Assembly: GCF_032586175.1 (NCBI RefSeq)
Contig: NZ_JAWHTE010000020.1
Location: 25,131-89,130, forward strand
DNA length: 64,000 nt
Direction: 5' to 3'
DNA from: Ovoidimarina sediminis
Lineage (GTDB): Bacteria > Pseudomonadota > Alphaproteobacteria > Rhodobacterales > Rhodobacteraceae
The position numbers were made by a program, and so were the translations under genes. This document shows, one piece after another, positions 1-7,583 of this stretch. Position 1 is the stretch's first letter; every line of letters starts with the position of its first letter. Under the pieces are notes generated by a model. It had not been told where the DNA came from. It made no database searches and was given only the letters and a program-made list of their open reading frames with translations.

Positions 1-2
1 CC

Positions 3-392
3 CCGGGTGGCGCGAGGCTGCTGGACAAGAGTGTCATTCACGAACTGAATGCGGTTCTCGGATCATATGTTATGCGAGAGAAACTCGTAGCCTTCTTTCA
101 AGAGGCGTTCATCGACTTGAAGAGAATACGTGAAAGACCACAGATGGAAAACTGGGGAGAGATTGGTAGCAGCCTCCATAAGTTACAAGGAGCGGCCTCC
201 ATGTTTGGTTTCATTGGTCTTGAGCGCAGGCTGGCAGCGGCAGGCGAGGCTGCCGAAGGAGAGGACGAGCCGAGCTTCGTTGCCGAAGTGCTATCTGCCG
301 AAACGGTACTAGACCAAACTCGCGACGAAGTTCACGGGATTATGCTGGTGGCATCGGAGCTAGAGCCGCAAAAGAAACCTGCGATTCTATAG
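3..392 (+). CDS. Hpt-domain phosphotransfer protein, 5' end outside window
   Basis: The frame is open from the first bases of the window, so the start codon lies upstream and an internal ATG at 72 is probably not the true start. The visible residues begin with LLDKSVIHELNAVLG, the usual first helix of a histidine phosphotransfer (Hpt) domain, and continue to the Hpt signature around SLHKLQGAASMFG, in which the His is the expected phosphorylated residue. Family knowledge: Hpt domains relay phosphate between hybrid sensor kinases and response regulators, either as stand-alone proteins or at the C-terminus of a hybrid kinase. Because the upstream part is missing I cannot tell which applies here. 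The tail after the domain is short and ends in PQKKPAIL. No partner kinase is visible in the window. Confidence 0.75.
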   Translation, partial: PGGARLLDKSVIHELNAVLGSYVMREKLVAFFQEAFIDLKRIRERPQMENWGEIGSSLHKLQGAASMFGFIGLERRLAAAGEAAEGEDEPSFVAEVLSAETVLDQTRDEVHGIMLVASELEPQKKPAIL

Positions 393-1151
393 GCTCTTGC
401 TCTATTGCGAAGCACCTTGCTGCAAGATCATGTTTGGCTAAGCGTGACATGAGCGAGGCGCGCGCCGCCAGGTTTTGTTCGTTTATGAAGACTTAACAGT
501 CGTATGGTGAGACCGGGTCCGTTCAGTTCGCAAATCCCTTTTGGGGAGCTTGCCGTGGTCTTTGAGCTTGATCGGCAGGTCTTCCACAGAGTTTATGGCT
601 TTTAGCCGCTATTGGAATAGCGACGAGGCAAACGACCATAAGTCAGCTCGAGTGCGCGGATTTGGCAACTGCGTTAGTAACGATATGGCATCGGCCCTGC
701 GGTTCCTCTATTTTTGGGTTTGAAGGCTCTTGCTGCGAGCTCTTCATGCTTCTCAGACACTGTCTAGTTCAGCGATCCGCGCAACATATTTACCCAAATT
801 TTGGCCAGGGTGGCAGAGGCAATTCAGAATTATGAATTTAGTATATTGGCGGTGTAAGGAGATGTTGTCAGCCGACAGACACGGGACGAGGGATCTCAAG
901 CGAAATCTTTGGGAGTCAATGTCGGCCGACAACACCCATCGAAATCATACTATACAAAAGTATAGGTCGCAACACTTCAACTAGATCCGCATCGCGTTGG
1001 AGGAATCCGAGGAGGATCCGTACCGGTAACCGGCAAGCAGACCTCGTTGTGTCACTGACGTCGACCTGAGGGGGCCGCCGAACCACCGAGTGGGACGGTT
1101 AAACCTAGCTCTTGGGCAAAGGTCGGCGCAGAAATGCAAAGAATACTCTGT
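393..1151. other. Gene-free region with palindromes
   Basis: No convincing coding sequence was seen in about 760 bases. The region holds two near-identical 12-bp palindromes (864-933, listed separately) and a perfect inverted repeat CTATAC-aaaa-GTATAG at 950-965. Nothing else was recognised. Confidence 0.5.
864..933. promoter_or_regulatory. Paired palindromes TGTCRGCCGACA, possible operator
   Basis: TGTCAGCCGACA (866-877) and TGTCGGCCGACA (920-931) lie 54 bp apart centre to centre, about five helical turns. Extended by two bases (GTTGTC.../...GACAAC) they also form an inverted repeat with one mismatch. Paired palindromes at helical spacing are typical of repressor operators, but no adjacent regulator gene or clear target is visible, so the function is inference. 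Confidence 0.3.
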
Positions 1152-1559
1152 TCATCGGGTCACGTGGACTGAACATGTCGCGTGTCGGACCACACGTCCG
1201 GCGGTACTCCCAAGAAAGTAGTCCTGCAGGCCGGGTCTATGAGATGCGATCACGATGCAATCCACGTCATGCTTCGTCGCCCATTCCAGGATCGTGCGAC
1301 CGGAATGGCCTTCGACCAAAACGCCGCTCCCGTTCTCCATCTGGGCTGCTAAGCGATCCAAGCGATCCAGGATCTCCTGCCTCACTTCGCTTGCGTAGTC
1401 CGATGGAATGTATGCCAGAGCCGAACTGGGCACTGCTTCTCTGACATGCAGAAAAGTTACCCGGCCATCAGCATCCGCCAGCCTTGCCGCCGCCTTAAGG
1501 GCTTTTCCGTAATCCTGATCTTCGTGAAACGCCACGGCGACAAGAATATGCTTGTACAT
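1152..1559 (-). CDS. Universal stress protein (UspA family)
   Basis: A 135-residue protein beginning MYKHILVAVAFHED, the typical first strand of the Usp fold. It carries FLHVREAVPSS in the middle and a C-terminal part with VDCIVIASHRPGL, GSTAGRVVRHATCSVHV, close to the family's G-2x-G-9x-G(S/T) ATP-binding signature. The start at 1559 is preceded by a strong ribosome binding site (GGAGGAGAG), so the longer open frame running up to 1694 is rejected: it would include a 142-bp repeat also found at 51.8 kb. Usp proteins act in the cytoplasm in survival under stress or energy limitation, and in related alphaproteobacteria often respond to low oxygen. The gene is divergent from the one at 2000, with an FNR-like box between them. 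Confidence 0.9.
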   Translation of the reverse strand: MYKHILVAVAFHEDQDYGKALKAAARLADADGRVTFLHVREAVPSSALAYIPSDYASEVRQEILDRLDRLAAQMENGSGVLVEGHSGRTILEWATKHDVDCIVIASHRPGLQDYFLGSTAGRVVRHATCSVHVTR

Positions 1560-1586
1560 GGTTTCTCTCCTCCCGCACTTCTCCGC

Positions 1587-1728
1587 GATCCTAGCAGGCC
1601 TCCCTATGTACACTTTGACGTGCCTCAACCGGGCATCAGTCAATAAACGCCCCTGCCCCTCCAACTGCATCGGAAGCAAACATTCGTCCGGCACTGACCA
1701 GGCGAACCTCCCGCCTTATCTCCCCCGG
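1587..1728. repeat. 142-bp dispersed repeat, copy 1 (leader of the Usp gene)
   Basis: Aligned by eye without gaps, this segment differs from 51791-51932 at only four of 142 positions. It ends 28 bp before the Usp start codon, in the same orientation relative to the downstream minus-strand gene as in the other copy. It probably carries a promoter or leader that was duplicated. Confidence 0.8.
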
Positions 1729-1892
1729 ACAGGGACGCTCGATTTTACCCCTTGCCCGCTCCAAGAGCGAAGTTGCAACGGATTTCATGACACAAGCTTT
1801 CAAGGCAGATCACGGTCTAACGGAATATGGAGGTCACAGCATATCAATGGCGCTGGGACGAATAATCGCCTTACCGCAAGAGCAGCCAAGAG

Positions 1893-1933
1893 TTGATACA
1901 TGTCAATGTACGTATGTTTGTTTTTGCTAGAAT
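1893..1933 (+). promoter_or_regulatory. FNR/FnrL-like box and -10 element
   Basis: TTGATACATGTCAA at 1893-1906 matches the FNR consensus TTGAT-N4-ATCAA at nine of ten fixed positions. A -10-like TAGAAT lies at 1928-1933, putting the box centre near -40 to -41 of the expected start site, as in class II FNR-activated promoters. It faces the gene at 2000 and is divergent from the Usp gene. The site is seen in the sequence; regulation by oxygen is inference. Confidence 0.5.
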
Positions 1934-1999
1934 TTCGCGTGCGGGGAGTGCTGTGACACGCATGCCGCGGGTTCTCAAAGAGTTGGAGGAGAGCAGAAA

Positions 2000-2653
2000 A
2001 TGACAGGCAAGAACGTACTGGGCTGCACAGTTGCGGCGATTTCGATGGTATTCTTGGCGGGTGTGCTTGACGGGACTCAAGCGCAGTCTTTGGATACCGA
2101 GGGCAAGATCCGCTGTACATCAAAGACGGCTCGGCAGATGACATCTGTGGAAGACATCTGTGTGTGCGAGGTCGTTACCGTGAAGATGCTGGAGTATCTT
2201 CGGCAAAGGAAGGACTTCGCTGCGATTTTGGAAGGCACGACTAGAGCTTGCCCCGCGCTGGCGGCAATCTTGATTGATGTCCCTGTTGCGGCAATTCCCG
2301 AGGCGCCTGAATCGAGAGGGGAAGGCGGCGAAAATCGTGGAGCCGGAACCGGAAGCGGCGGCGGTTCAACTGGAAACGGTGGCCAAGGCGGCGGCGGCCA
2401 GGGCGGCGGCGGCCAGGGCGGCGGCGGCCAGGGCGGCGGCGGCCAGGGCGGCGGCGGCCAGGGAGACAAGGACAAGGGGCATGGGAACGATCCGGACGGG
2501 TATGATGAGGACAATCCCGGCAAGTCAAGCGGTCGGCAAAACAACAAGACCGATTCATGTGGCGACGATCGCGACCGGGGCCACGGGAATGATGCGGATC
2601 GAGTAGATGAGGATAACCCGGGATGCCCGGAGGGGCCCGGCAAGCGTAGCTAA
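2000..2653 (+). CDS. Secreted Gly/Gln-rich protein with acidic GHGND repeats
   Basis: A 217-residue protein with a signal peptide (hydrophobic stretch at residues 7-22, cleavage near TQAQS) and ribosome binding site GGAGGAG. A small N-terminal domain with four or five Cys is followed by a low-complexity linker of GGQGG units encoded by a 15-bp tandem repeat. The C-terminus has two copies of a D[KR]D[KR]GHGND..DEDNPG motif (about residues 156-176 and 191-211). Asp/Gly-rich motifs of this kind recur in secreted alphaproteobacterial proteins of unknown role and could bind calcium. It sits behind the FNR-like box and converges on the protease gene at 2741. I cannot assign a function. The unit number of the 15-bp repeat may vary between strains. 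Confidence 0.8.
   Translation: MTGKNVLGCTVAAISMVFLAGVLDGTQAQSLDTEGKIRCTSKTARQMTSVEDICVCEVVTVKMLEYLRQRKDFAAILEGTTRACPALAAILIDVPVAAIPEAPESRGEGGENRGAGTGSGGGSTGNGGQGGGGQGGGGQGGGGQGGGGQGGGGQGDKDKGHGNDPDGYDEDNPGKSSGRQNNKTDSCGDDRDRGHGNDADRVDEDNPGCPEGPGKRS
2381..2455 (+). repeat. 15-bp tandem repeat, five units, in-frame
   Basis: Five consecutive 15-bp units of the type GGCCAGGGCGGCGGC, the first with one change, plus a partial sixth. Each encodes a GGQGG-type pentapeptide. Being a multiple of three, copy-number change would only alter linker length. Confidence 0.95.
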
Positions 2654-2694
2654 GCGCGCGGTCACGCAAAAAGGTCAGTGGTTTTGCGAATGAA

Positions 2695-2719
2695 GTGCGC
2701 CGAGACAATCTCGGCGCAC
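2695..2719. terminator. Bidirectional hairpin between convergent genes
   Basis: Perfect 11-bp stem GTGCGCCGAGA / TCTCGGCGCAC with a 3-nt loop between two convergent genes. No U-tract follows on either strand, so it may work as a transcript-end stabiliser or a weak terminator. Confidence 0.65.
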
Positions 2720-2740
2720 CTCACGACGCGTTCGCCAGTT

Positions 2741-3370
2741 CTAGAGTTGTCCGCGCCCAGAGACACGCACCCACGTCTCGGGACTATCCGGGTTTTGCAC
2801 CTTCAAGAACGTATATCCCGTGCGATGCCATAGCTTCACAGTCGCTGTAACGCTGTCCAGTATGTAGTCACCTGAGGCAAGCCTCAGCACCAGAACCGCG
2901 TGTGGACCGGTTCGTCGGCTCATCACGGTCGCCATTAATAGTCGTTCTGGCGCCACGCCCCTTGCGATCAGTTCCTTTTTCTTCAACAAGGCAACGTCTT
3001 CGCAGTCACCGCCACGCACGGTGGGCAGCGCCCAGTACTCTTCTTTCTTGTACTGCCGAATGTCCTCTACCGGTCGAACACGCCGGTTGATGTCCTGGCT
3101 CAATCTCTTTGCAAGATGCAATTGTTGGTCCGTCGACAGGCTGCTTGACCGCCTGCTTTCGCAGGCCCAAGCCAGCTCAGAGCACAGATGTTTGGCCCCA
3201 TAGGGTGGTGCGATCTGCTCCGCCAAAGGAAGGTGAGCGCCAACCGACTGCGCGATAGATTTCGTATTTGCCAATACGCAGAGCAGACAGCTTGCCAAGG
3301 CCAGGCTCCGCAGCAACCGATTGCCCCACACACATGCCCCGCAAGCAGGCTTAGAAGGTTCAAGTGCCAT
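2741..3370 (-). CDS. Secreted transglutaminase-like cysteine protease (BTLCP/LapG-like)
   Basis: A 209-residue protein from the start at 3370. An upstream in-frame extension to 3697 is rejected because a signal peptide (LLRSLALASCLLCVLA, cleaved near SIAQS) follows this Met directly. The mature part has the triad of the bacterial transglutaminase-like cysteine proteinases: Cys in RGGDCEDVALLKK, His in TGPHAVLVLR and Asp in GDYILDSVT. LapG, the best-known member, is periplasmic and cleaves surface adhesins in response to c-di-GMP signalling through LapD. No LapD-like gene is seen here. A large extracellular-type protein lies at 8.2 kb, but a protease-substrate relation is speculation. The protein is about the family's usual size. 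Confidence 0.85.
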   Translation of the reverse strand: MALEPSKPACGACVWGNRLLRSLALASCLLCVLANTKSIAQSVGAHLPLAEQIAPPYGAKHLCSELAWACESRRSSSLSTDQQLHLAKRLSQDINRRVRPVEDIRQYKKEEYWALPTVRGGDCEDVALLKKKELIARGVAPERLLMATVMSRRTGPHAVLVLRLASGDYILDSVTATVKLWHRTGYTFLKVQNPDSPETWVRVSGRGQL

Positions 3371-4579
3371 GTTCCGCCCTCTGGAAGAAGAGTTCGCTTT
3401 CTTCGTATCACAATCGAATGTCGAGCAGGTCGCCTTGGGCGAATTTTCGCCTGTGCGGAAAAATCTGCTGAGAATGACCAGTGTGCAGAATACGTCTTCA
3501 CAAGGACGGTCTCGATAGGAGCAGCATTGGTGGCGGAGCACACACTCGCTCTTAGGCGCGACGTGGTTAGCGCGAGCATCTGGGATGCGGAGCGCAAGCG
3601 CCTGATCGGACTGTTTTGTACCATTCAAACCAACGGAACAGATAAAGGGCCAGTACCCAATTCCGTTGTGAAAACCATCGTCACCGTCCGTCGCCAATGC
3701 TTCTCAAGGATGCAAAGCATTATTGGACAAGCACAGACCTCAAGAAGACTTAACACGGTGATTTCAATGACGGTGCGATCGTGGGCGGGAAAGACATGCA
3801 CGAGAATGTCCATTCATACTGTTGCTCGATACAGCGACAATACTAATCCCGGAACGCAGAAGACGCATGCACGGTCGCAGCCCACGACATATTCAGCCAT
3901 ACTTATGCCACATAAGGATTATCTTATACTGTGGGCAGATAGTCATGCGGGCTTGCTCGTAGTTGCCGCTCAGTTTCGTGTTCGAAGGTTCCGATGACTT
4001 CAGTTGAGTTCATAATTGCTTTAGCTGCTGCGCTCTTGGCCGTTTGGCGATGGCGCATTTTGAGTTATGATGGGGACATTAGAAAGCGTTGGGCCCAGCA
4101 GCGGCGGAAGTAGCGCGCTTTCCTTTCTCTACACGCCAAACACACCCAGTGAGAACGGCAGATCGATGCTATTAGCTTTGCCCCTGCTGCCTCAGGAAAC
4201 GAACGGTCCGACTTTGAAAAACGGAATTTACAAAGAATTGCCCCAAGTGCGCGCCTGATTTCTCAGAGGTCGATCAGCGCTTTCGCCTTTGGGCGCTTGC
4301 AATATTCTCCAAGGCGATTGGTTCACAGTAACCCGGTCATCCAGAGGAGAAGACTCGACCAGTCCACAGTATCGGTTGCTGGAATATCCATCATTCTATC
4401 GCTCTATACACCAACGTAAATGCATACGGATTGTGCGTGGTTCATGCGCAGTCTCGCTCAAGGCGCCAAAGGTGTCTTCCTTTCGGACGCACTCAAAGGA
4501 CGGTTAATAGTGCTCAATTTGGTGCGGCCTGATCTCAGGCCTTGAAGATCGATGGCAAATATCCGGAAATGACATGGGA
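3371..4579. other. Region without recognised genes
   Basis: About 1.2 kb in which open frames are short or antisense to neighbours and none has recognisable domains, a good start or consistent codon use. It may contain the promoter of the protease gene at its left end. Confidence 0.4.
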
Positions 4580-4729
4580 TTAAGCTGCGAGGGTAGCCAG
4601 CGGCTTGCCGCGCTTCGCGAACAGCTGAACGGCGGGGCGACGCTCGATCTGCAACTCTTTTGCCAGGCGACGGAAACGCGCGTCGATGATGTCGTCGGTC
4701 CGGTCGGTAGATTTGAACTTAAGGATCAT
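4580..4729 (-). CDS. Small hypothetical protein (49 aa)
   Basis: A 49-residue frame reading MILKFKSTDRTDD at the start and RGKPLATLAA at the end, basic, with high-GC third positions like a coding sequence. The ribosome binding site is weak. The 265-bp repeat lies upstream on the same strand. I do not recognise a family. It could be a remnant of a larger gene. Confidence 0.35.
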   Translation of the reverse strand: MILKFKSTDRTDDIIDARFRRLAKELQIERRPAVQLFAKRGKPLATLAA

Positions 4730-4964
4730 TTCGGTAACTCGTGATTTGTGTGTCGGTGTTTTAGAGTGTGAAAATGAGCATCAGATCGAATCCAGACCAA
4801 AAAGGGGCAGGTTCCTGGGCATCCCATGGAACCTGACCCTCGAAATTGTGAAATGGATCGCACCCGGCGAGGTTTACCCAGAACCTCCTGAGGATGATCG
4901 AAGACCGGCCGCGACATCTGACCGTAAGACTGCGCTGGCATCTCACCTGGAGTAAAACCAATAT

Positions 4965-5225
4965 GGCGCCTCGGATTGGCCTCGGGACAGAGCCAGATCC
5001 AAGACGCCGCTTTGTTGGACCGTGGGAGCATTAGGTCCAGAATTCGTCGGTGATGCCCAAATACACACGAGGGCGTCAACTCACTACGACATACTCACTC
5101 ACTCGAACACACTGAACATCAACTCGTTACAGCACTTAAATTAGCATATCTAATGCGCCATAAGTGTAATGCACTTCACACTCATGGATGATTTCCGAAC
5201 CAAAGCGGGAAACAGACTGTTCCCA
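4965..5225. repeat. 265-bp dispersed repeat, copy 1
   Basis: Similar along its length, with small gaps, to 53165-53425, at roughly 80% identity by eye. On the minus strand it starts in the coding part of small gene C and runs to a hairpin region. In this copy the terminal hairpin and its U-tract are degenerate. Confidence 0.75.
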
Positions 5226-5234
5226 CGGCTTCAT
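5136..5234 (-). CDS. Small protein C, copy 1 (32 aa)
   Basis: A 32-residue frame starting MKPWEQSVSRFGSEII and ending YTYGALDMLI, with AGGTAG upstream as a ribosome binding site. A second copy at 53350 keeps the pattern Q-x-V-S-R-x-G-x-E-x-I-x-E-C-E-x-x-Y-T-Y-x-x-L, with changes mostly at single residues. This suggests selection on a protein rather than chance. Both copies lie downstream of small genes A and B on the same strand. No known family recognised. It could also be the tail of a formerly larger gene. Confidence 0.45.
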   Translation of the reverse strand: MKPWEQSVSRFGSEIIHECEVHYTYGALDMLI

Positions 5235-5489
5235 TTACTACCTGTATGTGCAAAGGGCGTTTCTTTGGCGTGCACATCGCTGTGCGTTATCGGCGGTTCG
5301 GGTCGGAATTCTCTTGGGGATCGGCTGCACGAGCCGTCGTGCTCCTGCCACGTGCGGAAGAGAGACGCGCCCTGTTCTCCGATCCCGCTCTGGCTACGAC
5401 GGGCCCCCAAGACTCCGCGGTGGTGACCCTAGAAAGAGGGTTTTGGCGCTATGTGACGGGTGCCCCGACGCCAAAGAAGACGTCACCGC

Positions 5490-5516
5490 AAAAAGAGAGG
5501 GGCTCGCGCCCCTCCC
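5490..5516 (-). terminator. Rho-independent terminator after small gene B, copy 1
   Basis: On the minus strand a GC-rich stem (5495-5503 with 5508-5516, 4-nt loop) is followed by a run of T residues. It lies 27 bp after the stop of small gene B. The same arrangement is present in copy 3 of the cassette. Confidence 0.8.
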
Positions 5517-5542
5517 ATCCCGACCGGTCCTTGTCTCTCGTC

Positions 5543-5659
5543 TTACATTTGGGGCAGCTCAAAGCGCGGCCGGGTTGTCCGACCGGAGGATTTGACCTCA
5601 CGGCGCTCTTGGAGCTTGGGGTCGAAGTCTATGCCGAACCTGATCATGAACACATTCAT
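5543..5659 (-). CDS. Small protein B, cassette copy 1 (38 aa)
   Basis: A 38-residue protein starting MNVFMIRFGIDFDP, then basic, ending FELPQM. The ribosome binding site GGGAGAATTAAAG precedes the start. Two relatives occur at 51472-51618 and 53725-53841, each 42-43 bp downstream of a small gene A and followed by a hairpin. The conserved part is M-[ND]-x-F-x-[IM]-x-F-G-[IL]-[DG]-[FI]-D. No signal peptide or membrane segment. No family recognised. Conservation of the reading frame, start site, spacing and terminator across three loci supports a real gene. Confidence 0.65.
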   Translation of the reverse strand: MNVFMIRFGIDFDPKLQERREVKSSGRTTRPRFELPQM

Positions 5660-5701
5660 CTTTAATTCTCCCGCTATCTATAAAATGGGTATTGTTATCT
5701 C

Positions 5702-5839
5702 TCAAATTCCCGCGCGGATCATCAGCCGACCGATAACCCCCGCATTGGCCCACCGCTCCGCGACCAGAGCGCGGTGGTAGATCTCTTTCCGAGCAGCGCT
5801 GCGGACGTCTGTTCTGGTGCGGGTTGCGTAGAGTTTCAT
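5702..5839 (-). CDS. Small protein A, cassette copy 1 (45 aa)
   Basis: A 45-residue basic protein, MKLYATRTRTDVRSAARK at the start and RLMIRAGI at the end, with GGAG about ten bases before the ATG. A near-identical copy lies at 53884-54021 and a more divergent, N-terminally fused copy at 51662-51898. The core DVRSxARKxIYxxALxAERWxNAG is shared by all three. It is predicted to be largely helical and cytoplasmic. It is the first gene of a two-gene unit (A then B, 42-bp gap, terminator). I do not recognise the family. Confidence 0.7.
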   Translation of the reverse strand: MKLYATRTRTDVRSAARKEIYHRALVAERWANAGVIGRLMIRAGI

Positions 5840-6034
5840 GGGTCTATCTCCGATCTCTTGACCCAATCTATCCAGATCCCATCCTCCGATCTGTGATCTG
5901 CGCCACATTCTCGCCACATTTCTTGAGCCACGCACCGCGATGGCGACTAAAGCACTGTTTCAAATCAATTAAAAATTTAGATTCACTCAATTGATCCGTG
6001 TCTTCAAAGGCCGCAGCGACGTGAAGTGTCGGCA

Positions 6035-6087
6035 CGTTATCGGCCGTTTGAGTCGGGGACGGTACGCGTTATCGGCAGTTCGAGTCG
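6035..6087. repeat. Paired 21-bp motif, 32-bp period (locus 1)
   Basis: CGTTATCGGCCGTTTGAGTC at 6035 and CGTTATCGGCAGTTCGAGTC at 6067, exactly 32 bp apart. A single diverged copy lies at 5285. The same pair with the same spacing occurs at 49480/49512 and 55266/55298, all on the plus strand. Confidence 0.85.
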
Positions 6088-6160
6088 CTCACCGGCCGTG
6101 GCTCGGGTCAGACGAAGATCGCGAACAACTTGTGCGTGTGCTTGGCTTTGTTTCGGAACC

Positions 6161-6715
6161 TCAGGCAGACATCTCGCTCCACGCCCTGTACGCCTGCCGC
6201 TTCTCCCGCTCTGCCTCCCGCACGTAGCGATCCATGAGCCTGAGCCGCTTCCGCAATTTCGGCAACCGGTTGTCACTGGCCGAGATGAGGATCCTGATCC
6301 CCTTCTTGGTGATCCCGACGTGGCGTGACTTCAAATAGGTGGCGAGCACGGCCGGATCATCGAGATCCAGAAGGTCGAGCGCGAAGGGATCCGGCTCGGC
6401 ATGGGTCTTGGTGTACTTTTGAAGCGCGAGGACAGCGTCTCTTTCGGCCACCTGAGCCCGCTCCAGCCGGGCCTCTGCGCGGGCGAGCGCAATCACCGCC
6501 TGGCTCCCGACCCCATCGCCCAGGGTCTCGACCGTGGCAGAGGCGTCTCCCAGGATGATCCGGACCCAACGCAGCACATCTTCTGACGGGGGCGGCAAGG
6601 TTAGCCCGTGTTTCAGGGCGTTACGCGCAACTTTGGCACGCTCCGCCGCAGAGCGCGGCCCTGTACTCCTTCGGGCGTTGCGCCGGTTTGCCGCCCTTTG
6701 GCGCTCAGTCGTCAC
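6161..6715 (-). CDS. Conserved hypothetical protein with STGPR...NALKHGL motif
   Basis: A 184-residue Arg/Ala-rich protein beginning MTTERQRAANRRNARRSTGP and continuing to NALKHGL, a signature of a family common near mobile elements in alphaproteobacteria and without known function. The central part is helical with many A/E/R residues, and the C-terminus is basic (RLPKLRKRLRLMDRYVREAE). Its start overlaps the end of the upstream gene by 11 nt, so the two are probably co-translated. A short relative with a GAP-GNQ-ALKTGL motif is at 54373. Confidence 0.65.
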   Translation of the reverse strand: MTTERQRAANRRNARRSTGPRSAAERAKVARNALKHGLTLPPPSEDVLRWVRIILGDASATVETLGDGVGSQAVIALARAEARLERAQVAERDAVLALQKYTKTHAEPDPFALDLLDLDDPAVLATYLKSRHVGITKKGIRILISASDNRLPKLRKRLRLMDRYVREAEREKRQAYRAWSEMSA

Positions 6716-7280
6716 CCGGCGCCTCGATCAGCTCGGCGTCCGGGACAGCGTCCCGCACCAGTTGCGTCTTCAGCATCCCATACTCTTCCATGAGAGCGCG
6801 GCGCCGCTCATCGAGACGTGTCGGCCGACGGGCCAGAGCCTCGGCCTCCTGGAAATGATCGAGATAGGCCTTGGCGAGAATATCTGCCTCCGTGATCCCC
6901 TTCGCTGCGATATGCGCAAGCGCCGCCTGGCGCGCCGCGTTGTCCTCTCCGAGAAGCTGGGCCACCAAAGCCTTGTTCTTGTCATCCGGGAGTAAGAGCT
7001 CCTCGATATCCTTCTCGTCATGCAGGAGGCTGACGGCCGCCTTGCGATAACTCGCAAGATCAAGCGCACGTGTGAGATGCTCGTGCCTATATTGGTCCCA
7101 GAGACAGGCAAAGATCTGCGTGGCCACGGCAAGTTGATGAGGCGTATCCGGTTTCAACTGAGCAAAGACAGCCGCTTTCATCGCTCCATGCAGGCTCTCG
7201 TCTTCCCAGGGCAAGGGGTCGGTCTTCGGGATCAGGTCAAGCAGCTCAGGCTCGATTTGTGAGGCGGTGTGGGCGTTCAT
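6705..7280 (-). CDS. Conserved hypothetical protein (191 aa), operon with the next gene
   Basis: The likely start is MNAHTASQIEPELL at 7280, which has AGGGG upstream. A longer frame to 7328 lacks this. The protein is acidic and mostly helical, without signal peptide or membrane segment. It ends AELIEAPGDD and overlaps the following 184-residue gene. No domain recognised. The pairing with a 'NALKHGL' protein is its only clue. Confidence 0.6.
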   Translation of the reverse strand: MNAHTASQIEPELLDLIPKTDPLPWEDESLHGAMKAAVFAQLKPDTPHQLAVATQIFACLWDQYRHEHLTRALDLASYRKAAVSLLHDEKDIEELLLPDDKNKALVAQLLGEDNAARQAALAHIAAKGITEADILAKAYLDHFQEAEALARRPTRLDERRRALMEEYGMLKTQLVRDAVPDAELIEAPGDD

Positions 7281-7583
7281 GGCAGTACCCCTAAGTCTCG
7301 GCAGCGTTAGCATCATACAGTAAATCACTGGAAAGTCTATACTACATATGGACCCCTGAAAACTTCCCGACTTCGGGCGGAAGTCGCTTCAGGCGGCGCA
7401 AAGCATCAAATTTGCCATCTAACCGTCTGAAATATATAAACACAAATGGATCCTCAATTTTACAGCACAGGAGGCAAGAGCGCATCGCGGCAAACAATTG
7501 AAGGCAGCCAACTGTACGCGTGCGATCCGAAAGAAGATCGCTACCCGGGAGAGTCCTCCGGTTGGTTGATCGTCTGAGGACAC
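7281..7583. other. Short gene-free region
   Basis: About 300 bases between the hypothetical operon and the kinase fragment. Presumably it contains the operon promoter. Nothing else recognised. Confidence 0.4.

Noticed and set aside
1560..1694. N-terminal extension of the Usp protein
   Set aside because: Lies in the 142-bp repeat shared with another locus and precedes a strong ribosome binding site at the typical Usp start.
2381..2455. Short regular repeats resembling a CRISPR-like array
   Set aside because: 15-bp units without spacers, in-frame inside a coding sequence.
3188..3997. 269-residue plus-strand open frame
   Set aside because: Its first part is antisense to the cysteine protease with signal peptide and full triad; composition not protein-like.
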